Assembly (NCBI GenBank): GCA_014239625.1
Contig: JAAZYN010000161.1
Span: 1-7,421 of the forward strand
Source of the DNA: Myxococcales bacterium
Lineage (GTDB): Bacteria > Myxococcota_A > UBA9042 > PHBI01 > JAAZYN01
DNA: 7,421 nucleotides
Reading direction: 5' to 3'
Under the pieces are notes generated by a model that searched no databases, was not told the DNA's origin, and saw only the letters and a list, made by a program, of their open reading frames with translations. Shown here in pieces: positions 1 through 6,313 of this stretch (its first letter is position 1; each line of letters starts with the position of its first letter). The position numbers and the translations under genes are program-made.

Positions 1-55
1 TAGTCGTGACCGCCCCCCAACACAACGGTGGTCCGTCCGCCCGCGGTGAGGGCGG
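1..55. repeat. Direct repeat, copy 1 (at window edge)
   Basis: These 55 bases are identical to 258-312, an offset of 257 bases. The match ends at base 55 (base 56 is G, base 313 is C), and its left limit is unknown because it reaches the window edge. Copy 2 lies in frame inside dprA and encodes part of the Rossmann core. Copy 1 sits in a different frame (257 is not a multiple of 3), immediately after the TARHA stretch, and would encode unrelated residues. It is either a short duplication that breaks dprA or a contig-end assembly overlap. Confidence 0.95.
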
Positions 56-691
56 GGCATGCCGTGCCGTCGACAGCGAGCCGGATCGGGCCCGCGCCCG
101 AGTGACGACGACGGCGTTAGATAGCCCTGCGATGACGCGATTGCGCTCGAGGAAGCGATACGGGGCCGGTCGCGTCGTCGGCCAATGTGCGCTCAACACG
201 GCGCCCCCCTGGTCGGCGATCCGGCGAAACATGGCCCGATGGGCGGCAGGGTACAAATAGTCGTGACCGCCCCCCAACACAACGGTGGTCCGTCCGCCCG
301 CGGTGAGGGCGGCGTCGTGAGCGGCAGCGTCGACGCCTTCAGCGCCGCCGCTGATCACGTCCACGTCGAGATCACAGGCATCTCGAGCCACCCGAGCGGT
401 CACGGAGCGGCCGTAATCATCACACGCCCTGGCGCCGACGATAGCTACCGCGGCCCGTGATTCGGGGGGGGTGCCGTGGACCAGGAGCACTGGCGGCAGC
501 CGCTCTCCCGACCAGCGGGGGGGGCCAGGAATCCAGGGCGACAGATCGCGCAACCGGAGGCAACGACGCGTGGTCTCCACCTCGTCGTCCGTTGGCTGAA
601 CGGCGGCGGCCAGGGCGCGGCGAACTTTGGTGGGGTGTTGTAGGCGACGCAAAAGGGTCGCTCGGCGCAGAGGCTCGTTGGCTAAGACCAT
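1..691 (-). CDS. dprA: DNA-processing protein DprA (partial, 3' end missing)
   Basis: DprA binds single-stranded DNA in the cytoplasm and loads RecA during natural transformation and recombination. The minus-strand frame is open from ATG at 691 to the window edge. The start is supported by AAGGA at 699-703, seven bases upstream. A short N-terminal part (about 80 residues) is followed by the Rossmann-like core: VAIVGAR (residues 82-88), SGGAEGVD (114-121, matching the family's SGxARGxD), AALTAGGRTTVVLGGG, YPAAH, RNRVIAGLS (183-191) and SGSL (203-206) followed by TARHA. This order and spacing are diagnostic of DprA. Two usually conserved acidic positions differ: the SE after the GGAVL stretch is SA, and the usual VVEA before SGSL is VVTR. 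After residue 212 the frame enters a 55-bp copy of an upstream part of the same gene in the wrong frame, so the expected C-terminal part is absent. Family identity is confident; activity of this allele is doubtful. Confidence 0.88.
   Translation of the reverse strand, partial: MVLANEPLRRATLLRRLQHPTKVRRALAAAVQPTDDEVETTRRCLRLRDLSPWIPGPPRWSGERLPPVLLVHGTPPESRAAVAIVGARACDDYGRSVTARVARDACDLDVDVISGGAEGVDAAAHDAALTAGGRTTVVLGGGHDYLYPAAHRAMFRRIADQGGAVLSAHWPTTRPAPYRFLERNRVIAGLSNAVVVTRARARSGSLSTARHAPPSPRADGPPLCWGAVTT
258..312. repeat. Direct repeat, copy 2 (inside dprA core)
   Basis: This is the in-frame copy. On the minus strand it encodes the conserved dprA stretch ALTAGGRTTVVLGGGHDY, so it is the original and copy 1 at 1-55 is the displaced one. 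Confidence 0.95.
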
Positions 692-698
692 CACAGTT

Positions 699-703
699 TC
701 CTT
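699..703 (-). promoter_or_regulatory. Ribosome binding site of dprA
   Basis: AAGGA on the minus strand lies seven bases before ATG 691. It fixes the dprA start even though the same frame stays open upstream to a stop near 827. Confidence 0.6.
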
Positions 704-856
704 CGCTGGGGGTACGAAGTTGTAATGGCAGCGGCGACGAAAAGTGTCGCAAATTTCTTCGACGAGGTGCCCCCCGCGGGAGCGGCCGTCATCCGCGAGA
801 GCCCCGAACACAGGCCCCCCGAGCCTTCATCGCGCTCGCGCCCTTGCCACGAACCC

Positions 857-896
857 GGCCTGGTTCACCGAGTGACGCGATGGTGGTGGCCGCGTG
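857..896. repeat. Imperfect 40-bp direct repeat, copy A
   Basis: This stretch matches 927-966 at 36 of 40 positions, with differences at 872, 875, 881 and 889. It lies in the 280-bp gap between dprA and the hypothetical gene ending at 972, in which I find no convincing gene. Similarity fades beyond the 40 bases, so this may be a decayed tandem duplication with a 70-bp period. Confidence 0.8.
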
Positions 897-906
897 GTCG
901 AGGGCG

Positions 907-923
907 CGTTGAGCGGCTCAACG
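907..923. other. Small hairpin between the two 40-bp repeats
   Basis: CGTTGAG and CTCAACG form a 7-bp stem around the loop CGG. It lies downstream of the minus-strand gene ending at 972, but no T-run follows on that strand, so it is not a standard intrinsic terminator. It may be a weak RNA fold or chance. Confidence 0.35.
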
Positions 924-926
924 GGC

Positions 927-966
927 GGCCTGGTTCACCGAATGGCGCGACGGTGGTGTCCGCGTG
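927..966. repeat. Imperfect 40-bp direct repeat, copy B
   Basis: This is the partner of 857-896 (36 of 40 identical, 70 bases apart). It ends six bases before the stop codon of the minus-strand hypothetical gene, so it lies just beyond that gene's 3' end. Confidence 0.8.
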
Positions 967-971
967 CGGGA

Positions 972-1475
972 TCAGTGCAAAATCACCGGGCCGGGCGCGT
1001 CCTGTTCCGGGTCCCTCGCGGCCCCTTGGGGCGGGTCAAATGACGCCCGCGCCAACTTGTCGAAGACCTTGAAGCCTTCGAAGCGCGTGCCCCGATCGGG
1101 GAAGGCGAAACCATTGGCCTGGGCCCGCGCCGGAAACACAATGGCGTGGCCGCTCGGGTTGTACCCGACCTGAACGAGCGTGCGAGCAGGGATCCCGCCA
1201 TCGTTGGTGTCGATGGCTCGCTGAACCAGGTACAAGCCTTCGGCAGGCAACGAGGCGAGGGTCGTAATGAACGCCGGGGCCCCCTCTCCCTCGACCAGGT
1301 ACCCGCGCTCCTGAAACGTCCACACGTTGTGGGTGTTCTCTTTGGGCAAGAGCACCAGAGGCGGCCCCTGCTCCGAGTGGTTGTGAAAGTAGATCAGGCG
1401 GCCCGCCGGGACCTCTTCTTCACGGTTGGGGAGAGCGAACGTCGTCTTGTAGATTCCACACGGTGGAAGCGCCAT
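972..1475 (-). CDS. Conserved-looking hypothetical protein (167 aa)
   Basis: I do not recognise a named family. The 167-residue product begins MALPPCGIYKTTFALPN, has no signal peptide or membrane segment, and appears soluble and cytoplasmic. Motif-like stretches are VPAGRLIYFHNHSEQGPPLVLLP (about residues 22-44), LPAEGLYLVQRAI near the middle and LVQVGYNPSGHAIVFPA after it, ending with an acidic, proline-rich tail. I recall similar N-termini and PAGRLVYFHNH-like segments in uncharacterised myxobacterial proteins, but cannot verify this here. The ATG at 1475 is preceded by GAGG at 1481-1484, five bases upstream. The residue composition is balanced, unlike the arginine-rich antisense frames, which supports real coding. 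It is transcribed divergently from fadN across a 136-bp region and points the same way as dprA, with a 280-bp gap. No function can be assigned. Confidence 0.72.
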   Translation of the reverse strand: MALPPCGIYKTTFALPNREEEVPAGRLIYFHNHSEQGPPLVLLPKENTHNVWTFQERGYLVEGEGAPAFITTLASLPAEGLYLVQRAIDTNDGGIPARTLVQVGYNPSGHAIVFPARAQANGFAFPDRGTRFEGFKVFDKLARASFDPPQGAARDPEQDAPGPVILH

Positions 1476-1518
1476 CAGGACCTCGAATAGGGCAGAAGGA
1501 CGCGGCCGCTCATGAAAC

Positions 1519-1536
1519 TGAATGACCGCTCACTCA
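1519..1536. promoter_or_regulatory. FadR-box-like palindrome (putative operator)
   Basis: TGAATGA-CCGC-TCACTCA has two 7-base arms, one mismatch from perfect inverted symmetry, around a 4-base centre. As I recall it, the Bacillus FadR (TetR family) box is TGAATGA-MTAN-TCATTCA. Thirteen of 14 arm positions agree and the centre length is the same. The site lies five bases upstream of a TTGACC -35-like hexamer and about 90 bases before fadN. It may bind an acyl-CoA-responsive repressor. No such regulator is encoded in the window, so the binding protein is unknown. Confidence 0.5.
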
Positions 1537-1541
1537 TTGTC

Positions 1542-1569
1542 TTGACCTCGAACCGGTCCACACCATATG
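1542..1569 (+). promoter_or_regulatory. Putative promoter of the fadN-fadA operon
   Basis: TTGACC (1542-1547) matches five of six bases of the sigma-70 -35 consensus. Sixteen bases later CATATG (1564-1569) is a modest -10 match, and TATGGA (1566-1571) at 18 bases is an alternative. It would give a short leader before ATG 1612. It sits directly after the palindrome at 1519-1536, fitting a repressible promoter. Confidence 0.4.
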
Positions 1570-1611
1570 GAGTGAGCCCCATAGCTCGCAACCGATCAGG
1601 AGCGCCATTCC

Positions 1612-3984
1612 ATGACCACCACGACGCGCATCAAGAAAGTCGCGGTACTCGGCGCCGGCGTCATGGGCAGCGGCATCGCCGCCCATCTCGCCAGCAACGG
1701 CATTCGCACCGTGCTGCTCGATATCGTACCTCCCGGAGAGACCAGCGCCGATCCGGCCAAGCGCAACGCGTTCGCCGCAGGCGGTGTCACAAAAGCGCTG
1801 AAGGCCCGACCCGCCGCGTTCCTGCGCAAAGAGGGCGCCGACCTCATCACGGTCGGCAACTTCGACGACGACATGCAGCTCATCGCGGACTGCGACTGGG
1901 TCGTCGAAGTCGTCATCGAGCGCATGGACATCAAGCGCAGCCTCTTCGCCAGAGTCGAAGAGCACTGGACGCCGGGCACGATCGTCAGCTCAAACACCTC
2001 GGGTCTGTCCATCGAGGGCATGCTCGAAGGCCGCTCGGACGACTTCAAGCGGCACTTCCTGGGGACTCATTTCTTCAACCCGGTGCGCTACATGCACCTC
2101 CTGGAGATCATCGAGGGCCCGACGACCGACGCAGCCATCGTCGATGACATGGCCCACTTCGTGCGCCGTTACCTGGGCAAGGGGGTGGTGTTCGCCAAGG
2201 ACACGACCAACTTCATCGCCAACCGGATCGGCGTGTACGGGATGATGTCCACGATCCACGCGATGCGCGAGCTGGGCTACAGCATCGAGGAGGTCGACGC
2301 CATCGTCGGCAAGCCCATGGGGCGCCCCAAATCTGCAGCGTTTCGCACCGCAGACATCGTGGGGCTGGATACCTTCATCCACGTAGCACAGAACTGCTAC
2401 GACACCCTGACCGAGGATCCCCAACGCGACACCTTCAAGGTGCCGGACTACCTGCACGCGATGATCGAAAAGGGGCTCAGAGGACAGAAGACCAAGGCCG
2501 GCTTCTACAAGAAGGTCGGCAAAGCCGTCTCGACCATCGACCTCGACACCCTCGAGTATCGGGACAAGGTCAAAGCCGACCTTCCAGAGCTGAAAAAGCT
2601 AAAGAAGATCAGTGACGTCGGCAAGCGCGTCAAGGCCCTCGTCGAGGGCGATGGGCGCGCGGCCAAGTTCGCGTGGCACGTGACCTCCCGGACGCTCGCG
2701 TATGCCGCGACCATCGCGTGGGAGATCGCCGATGACGTGGTCAACATCGACCGCGCCATGCGTTGGGGCTTCAACTGGGAGCAAGGCCCGTTCGAGACCT
2801 GGCAGGCGCTGGGCGTCAAAGAGACCGCCGACAGGATGCGCGCCGACGGTCTGAGCGTCCCCGGCTGGGTCGACGAGGCGGCCGCCAAGGGTGGGTTCTA
2901 CGTCGAAGAGGGCGCCTCCGAGAGCTACTACGCGCGGTCCGGAGGCCTCGCCAATGTGCCGCAGATTCCGGGCCGGCTGTCGCTCCAGGGTCTGAAAGCC
3001 TCGGGCAAGGTGGTCGAGAAGAACCGCAGCGCGACGCTCATCGACCTGGGTGACGGTATCGCTGGGGTGGAGTTCCACACCAAGATGAACACCGTCGACC
3101 CCGACCTCACGACCATGCTGAACACCGCATGCGACATCGTCGAGCGGGACTTCGACGGGCTGGTCTTGGCCAACGAGGGCGAGCACTTCTCCGCCGGCGC
3201 CAACGTGATGATGTTGGTCATGGCGGCCAACCAGAAGAAATGGGATCAGATCGACGCGATGGTGAAGTCCTTTCAGGACACCATCATGCGACTGACCTAC
3301 CTGTCCAAACCGGTGGTCGCCAACCCCCATGGGCTGACCCTCGGTGGCGGGTGCGAGATGGCTATGTCGGCTGACGTCACCCTGTTCAGCCAGGAGACAT
3401 ACATCGGCCTGGTAGAGGTTGGGGTGGGCCTGCTACCCGGAGGCTGCGGCAACCTGAACATGCTCAAGCGGGTCCTTCGCGGGATCCCCAAGAAAGCGCC
3501 GATGATCGATCGGCTACCGCTCATTCAGCGCGCCTTCGAGGCGATCGGCATGGCAAAGGTCGCGACCGGCGCCGGAGAAGCCTTCGACGTCGGGTTTGGC
3601 CGCGCCAGCGATCAGATCGCCATCAACCGCGACACGCGCATCAACGACGCCAAGCGCACGGCACGCTACCTGGCGGATCAGGGCTACACCGCGCCGATCC
3701 CAGCTGGGAACCTGGTGCTCCCAGGCAAAGACGGCGCAGCTGCCATCCAGCTTGCCGTCTACGGGATGCAGCTCAGCGGCTTCGTCAGCGAACATGACCG
3801 GCTCATCGCCGGCAAGATCGCCCACGTCCTGACCGGTGGCGATCTGGCGGATGGTCGCAAGGCCATCGCCGAAGAGACCATCAACGAGCTGGAGCGGGAG
3901 GCCTTCCTCAGCCTGTGTGGCGAGAAGAAGACCATGGAGCGCATCCAGTACATGCTCATGAACAACAAGCCGCTCCGCAACTAG
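1612..3984 (+). CDS. fadN: FadN-type 3-hydroxyacyl-CoA dehydrogenase / enoyl-CoA hydratase
   Basis: This bifunctional beta-oxidation enzyme hydrates trans-2-enoyl-CoA to L-3-hydroxyacyl-CoA and oxidises that to 3-ketoacyl-CoA with NAD+, in the cytosol. The N-terminal dehydrogenase has the NAD fold GAGVMG (residues 14-19) with D37 after the second strand, SNTSGLS, and THFFNPV with catalytic H153 and partner E165 (12 apart, as in FadB). A C-terminal dehydrogenase segment follows (AKDTTNFIANRIG, GRPKSAAF). The C-terminal crotonase domain, from about residue 470, has the oxyanion motif FSAGAN and both catalytic glutamates, E582 (GGGCEMA) and E602 (GLVEVGVG), 20 apart. Both activities therefore look intact. 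The order dehydrogenase then hydratase is opposite to E. coli FadB/FadJ and matches Bacillus FadN, whose length (about 789) is near this protein's 790. AGGAG at 1598-1602 supports the start. fadA follows after 19 bp. Confidence 0.93.
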   Translation: MTTTTRIKKVAVLGAGVMGSGIAAHLASNGIRTVLLDIVPPGETSADPAKRNAFAAGGVTKALKARPAAFLRKEGADLITVGNFDDDMQLIADCDWVVEVVIERMDIKRSLFARVEEHWTPGTIVSSNTSGLSIEGMLEGRSDDFKRHFLGTHFFNPVRYMHLLEIIEGPTTDAAIVDDMAHFVRRYLGKGVVFAKDTTNFIANRIGVYGMMSTIHAMRELGYSIEEVDAIVGKPMGRPKSAAFRTADIVGLDTFIHVAQNCYDTLTEDPQRDTFKVPDYLHAMIEKGLRGQKTKAGFYKKVGKAVSTIDLDTLEYRDKVKADLPELKKLKKISDVGKRVKALVEGDGRAAKFAWHVTSRTLAYAATIAWEIADDVVNIDRAMRWGFNWEQGPFETWQALGVKETADRMRADGLSVPGWVDEAAAKGGFYVEEGASESYYARSGGLANVPQIPGRLSLQGLKASGKVVEKNRSATLIDLGDGIAGVEFHTKMNTVDPDLTTMLNTACDIVERDFDGLVLANEGEHFSAGANVMMLVMAANQKKWDQIDAMVKSFQDTIMRLTYLSKPVVANPHGLTLGGGCEMAMSADVTLFSQETYIGLVEVGVGLLPGGCGNLNMLKRVLRGIPKKAPMIDRLPLIQRAFEAIGMAKVATGAGEAFDVGFGRASDQIAINRDTRINDAKRTARYLADQGYTAPIPAGNLVLPGKDGAAAIQLAVYGMQLSGFVSEHDRLIAGKIAHVLTGGDLADGRKAIAEETINELEREAFLSLCGEKKTMERIQYMLMNNKPLRN

Positions 3985-4003
3985 AGCGTAGGAGTAAGAC
4001 CAC

Positions 4004-5131
4004 ATGCGTGAAGCAGTCATCGTAAGCGCGGTTCGTACCCCTGTCGGACGAGCCAACAAGGGCACCTACGCCAACACCCGCCCCGAAGACCTTGGCGCCG
4101 CCGCGGTCAAAGGTGCCGTAGAGCGCGTCACCGGGCTGGCGCCGGAGGACGTCGACGACGTCATCATGGGTTGCGCCATGCCCGAAGGAGAGCAGGGCCT
4201 CAACATGGGCCGCACGATCTCCCTGCTCGCTGGCCTGCCAGTCAGCGTCCCCGGAGTGACGGTCAACCGGTTCTGCTCCTCCGGGCTGCAGACCATCGCC
4301 GACGCGTCCGCACGGATCATGGCGGGGATGGCCGACGTCATCGTAGCCGGCGGGGTCGAGAGCATGTCGGCTGTCCCCATGTCGGGGCACACGCCGCGCC
4401 CGCATCCAGGCGTCGTGGAGAACAACCCCGCCCTCTTCACGCCGATGGGAAACACCGCCGAGATCGTCGCCGAGCGCTACGACGTGAGCCGCGAAAAGCA
4501 GGACGCGTTCGCGCTTGGTAGTCACCAGAAGGCCATCGCTGCGATCGCGGCCGGTCGATTCAACGACGAGATCGTGCCCTTCGGTGGCCTCCAGGTCGAT
4601 GAGGGCCCGCGACCCGATACGAACCTGGAGACGCTGGGAAAACTGCGCACCGTCTTCAAGCAGAACGGGACGGTCACCGCGGCCACCAGCTCGCAGATGA
4701 GCGACGGCGGCGCCGCGGTCGTAGTCATGGGCCGCGACAAGGCCGAGGAGCTCGGAGCAGAGGTCCTGGCGGTGTTCCGTGACTTCGTGGTGGTCGGTGT
4801 GGAGCCCGACGAGATGGGCGTGGGTCCAGCATACGCCGTGCCCAAGCTCCTCGAGCGCAATAAGCTGACCATCGACGACATCGACCTGATCGAGCTCAAC
4901 GAAGCCTTCGCCTCGCAGGGGATCTACTGCATGGAGAAGGTCGGCATGGATCCCGCGAAGGTCAACGTCAACGGCGGCGCCATCGCGCTGGGGCATCCGC
5001 TGGGCTGCACCGGCGCGAAGCTGACGGCGACCCTGCTCCACGAGCTCAAGCGGCGCGGCGGCAAGTACGGTATCGTCACGATGTGTATCGGCGGCGGCAT
5101 GGGCGCGGCGGGCCTGTTCGAGCGCGTATAG
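4004..5131 (+). CDS. fadA: 3-ketoacyl-CoA thiolase (acetyl-CoA C-acyltransferase)
   Basis: This thiolase cleaves 3-ketoacyl-CoA with CoA into acetyl-CoA and a shortened acyl-CoA, the last step of each beta-oxidation turn. The nucleophilic cysteine C91 lies in VNRFCSSGLQ. N299 sits in ELNEAFA, H331 in GGAIALGHPLG and the second catalytic cysteine C361 in MCIGGGMGAAGLFE, so the full active site is present. At 375 residues it is slightly shorter than typical thiolases of about 390. The shortening seems to lie in the loop between DEIVPF and DEGPRPDT, about residues 190-200. The common TAGNSS motif reads TAATSS. AGGAG at 3990-3994 lies nine bases before the ATG. The 19-bp gap to fadN implies one transcript, ended by the hairpin at 5152-5185. 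In Bacillus the matching operon continues with fadE; here no acyl-CoA dehydrogenase follows. Degradative thiolase is favoured over a biosynthetic acetoacetyl-CoA thiolase because of the fadN partner. Confidence 0.94.
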   Translation: MREAVIVSAVRTPVGRANKGTYANTRPEDLGAAAVKGAVERVTGLAPEDVDDVIMGCAMPEGEQGLNMGRTISLLAGLPVSVPGVTVNRFCSSGLQTIADASARIMAGMADVIVAGGVESMSAVPMSGHTPRPHPGVVENNPALFTPMGNTAEIVAERYDVSREKQDAFALGSHQKAIAAIAAGRFNDEIVPFGGLQVDEGPRPDTNLETLGKLRTVFKQNGTVTAATSSQMSDGGAAVVVMGRDKAEELGAEVLAVFRDFVVVGVEPDEMGVGPAYAVPKLLERNKLTIDDIDLIELNEAFASQGIYCMEKVGMDPAKVNVNGGAIALGHPLGCTGAKLTATLLHELKRRGGKYGIVTMCIGGGMGAAGLFERV

Positions 5132-5151
5132 GTCGCGACTGCCTTGACGAC

Positions 5152-5185
5152 AAAGGGCGATCCCGCTGGGGATCGCCCTTTCTTT
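5152..5185 (+). terminator. Intrinsic terminator of fadN-fadA, possibly bidirectional
   Basis: A perfect 13-bp stem (5152-5164 with 5169-5181) has the loop GCTG and is followed by a T-rich tail (TTTCTTT, 5179-5185). It begins 20 bases after the fadA stop. The stem starts with AAA, which gives a short U-run on the other strand, so it could also end the convergent minus-strand gene that stops at 5208. Confidence 0.9.
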
Positions 5186-5207
5186 CGTTCAGGGGTGCCT
5201 CGCCATG

Positions 5208-5756
5208 TCACTCGGCGTAGGCTTCGAACGTGATGTCGACGGTGAGCCGCAGGTCGAACTTCTCGGGCGTCGACGCGGCTGCGGGGCCGCGGACCCCCAC
5301 TCTGATTCCATCACCGCCCAACATCGACTCGTGCAGCGCCTCGAGATCAGCGCCGATGAGCGTCACCTCGGCAGAGCTCCCGGACGGCGCCGACACGTCA
5401 CCGATCACGATCGTCGTGAGGTTGTTCGACAGGTAGACCTCCAGCGACTCAAGGACATCCTCCAGGCCGTTGACGCCTGTCGAATCTGAGTGCTTACGGA
5501 CAACCGCGGAGAGAACTTCGATGCGCCCCGGAGGAGCTCCGCCGAGGGTCGCCGTCGCTTCCCCTACGAACTCTCCGTAAGGGTCTCCAGGCTCCGTGTG
5601 GAGGCTCTTGTCGGAAGAAAGCTCGTTATTTTTGACGTCCCCCTCCTTCATGCCGCCCAATTTGACCGAGACGGTGCCGCTGTGGGCGATGGGCTCCTCG
5701 GGGCAGCCGCTGGCGAACGCCAACCCAGCCACGACGAAAAAAGTCAGGTTTCGCAT
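5208..5756 (-). CDS. Putative lipoprotein of unknown function (182 aa)
   Basis: The product begins MRNLTFFVVAGLAFASGC: a short charged start, a hydrophobic core and a lipobox-like ASGC. This suggests signal peptidase II processing at C18 and membrane anchoring. The mature part is acidic, with alternating polar and hydrophobic segments (SGTVSVKLGG, GEFVGEATATLGG, FDLRLTVDITFEAYAE) that suggest a beta-rich domain. I recognise no family. Two starts are possible. ATG 5756 is nine bases from a GGGGGG run and gives the cleaner signal peptide; ATG 5762, two codons earlier, is only three bases from it. The same frame stays open upstream to about 6470, but that extension is low in complexity, rich in Ser, Pro and Arg, and antisense to another gene, so it is rejected. 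The gene converges on fadA and shares the terminator region; it diverges from the membrane protein gene at 5923. Confidence 0.75.
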   Translation of the reverse strand: MRNLTFFVVAGLAFASGCPEEPIAHSGTVSVKLGGMKEGDVKNNELSSDKSLHTEPGDPYGEFVGEATATLGGAPPGRIEVLSAVVRKHSDSTGVNGLEDVLESLEVYLSNNLTTIVIGDVSAPSGSSAEVTLIGADLEALHESMLGGDGIRVGVRGPAAASTPEKFDLRLTVDITFEAYAE

Positions 5757-5907
5757 GATCATGGACCCCCCAGACTTCGCTGGAACACACTCGCTCGCGC
5801 GAGGACAATCGCTCGCTCTTCCCGTGGAGCCTGGCCCGGCGACCCGAGCCCAGCCCGCGAGACCGACTCCAGAGCCCGCAGCGCGAGCTCCTCGGCCGCG
5901 CCAGGGT

Positions 5908-5912
5908 GGAGG
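5908..5912 (+). promoter_or_regulatory. Ribosome binding site deciding the start at 5923
   Basis: GGAGG lies ten bases before ATG 5923. It selects this internal ATG over the upstream ATG at 5596, which would overlap the divergent lipoprotein gene. Confidence 0.6.
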
Positions 5913-5922
5913 TCGGGCCGTG

Positions 5923-6303
5923 ATGTCGACGCTGAGAGACACAGTCATCGTAGCGCTGTTGTTCACAGCGCTGATACTACGCTGGCTTTGGGGCGGCGTC
6001 GTCCGGCTCTTCACGGATCGGCTGCCCGAAGACTCGAGCGACGAGCTGCGCTCCGGATGGTTCGAGGGCCACGTGGATATCCGCGGCGAGCTGATCGCCA
6101 TGGAGCGCGCCCAACGACAGAGGCTCCGTCCGATGCTGATGGGTGTGGGCTTCATCATCCTCGGCGTCGCAGCTGGGCTGGCCGTCATCGACAACGCCCC
6201 GGGGATCGGCGAGGAAGACCCGCACCTCGTGCCAACGGACACTGGAGAGACGGTGATCAGCGTGCAGGCGCCCTCGACCGCCTGGCTCGACGACTCGCTG
6301 TAG
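5923..6303 (+). CDS. Two-helix membrane protein of unknown function (126 aa)
   Basis: No family is recognised. The protein starts MSTLRDTVIVALLFTALILR. Its first hydrophobic helix covers about residues 6-26 and its second, PMLMGVGFIILGVAAGLAVI, about residues 68-87. Between them is a polar, charged loop of roughly 40 residues (SSDELRSGWFEGHVDIRGEL). After the second helix an acidic tail of about 40 residues ends STAWLDDSL. This predicts a small inner-membrane protein with both ends on one side. The start is set by GGAGG at 5908-5912, and codon use past 5923 favours coding, while the upstream part of the same frame is antisense to the lipoprotein gene. It diverges from that gene across about 160 bp and converges with the next minus-strand gene, leaving only 10 bp between stops. 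No enzyme motif is visible. Confidence 0.7.
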   Translation: MSTLRDTVIVALLFTALILRWLWGGVVRLFTDRLPEDSSDELRSGWFEGHVDIRGELIAMERAQRQRLRPMLMGVGFIILGVAAGLAVIDNAPGIGEEDPHLVPTDTGETVISVQAPSTAWLDDSL

Positions 6304-6313
6304 GGCACAACGC

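Noticed and set aside
907..923. Intrinsic terminator after the 972-1475 gene
   Set aside because: The stem is short and no T-run follows on the minus strand.
857..966. CRISPR array
   Set aside because: There are only two imperfect copies with a 30-base gap, no further units and no cas genes.
725..1072. Plus-strand frame across the dprA upstream gap
   Set aside because: Its start is slightly protein-like, but the rest is Pro/Arg-rich and runs antisense into the gene at 972-1475.
1476..1611. Clear promoter for the minus-strand hypothetical gene
   Set aside because: TTGCGA and CATATG with a 16-base spacer can be found on the minus strand, but the -10 match is weak and shares the CATATG palindrome of the fadN promoter, so no separate call is made.
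3956..5041. Long open frame (361 residues) antisense to fadA
   Set aside because: It is His/Asp/Arg-rich with no motif and fully overlaps a thiolase with an intact active site; long antisense frames are usual in GC-rich genes.
5596..5922. Upstream extension of the two-helix protein to ATG 5596
   Set aside because: It overlaps the divergent lipoprotein start and is Pro/Ala/Arg-rich. GGAGG at 5908-5912 supports ATG 5923.
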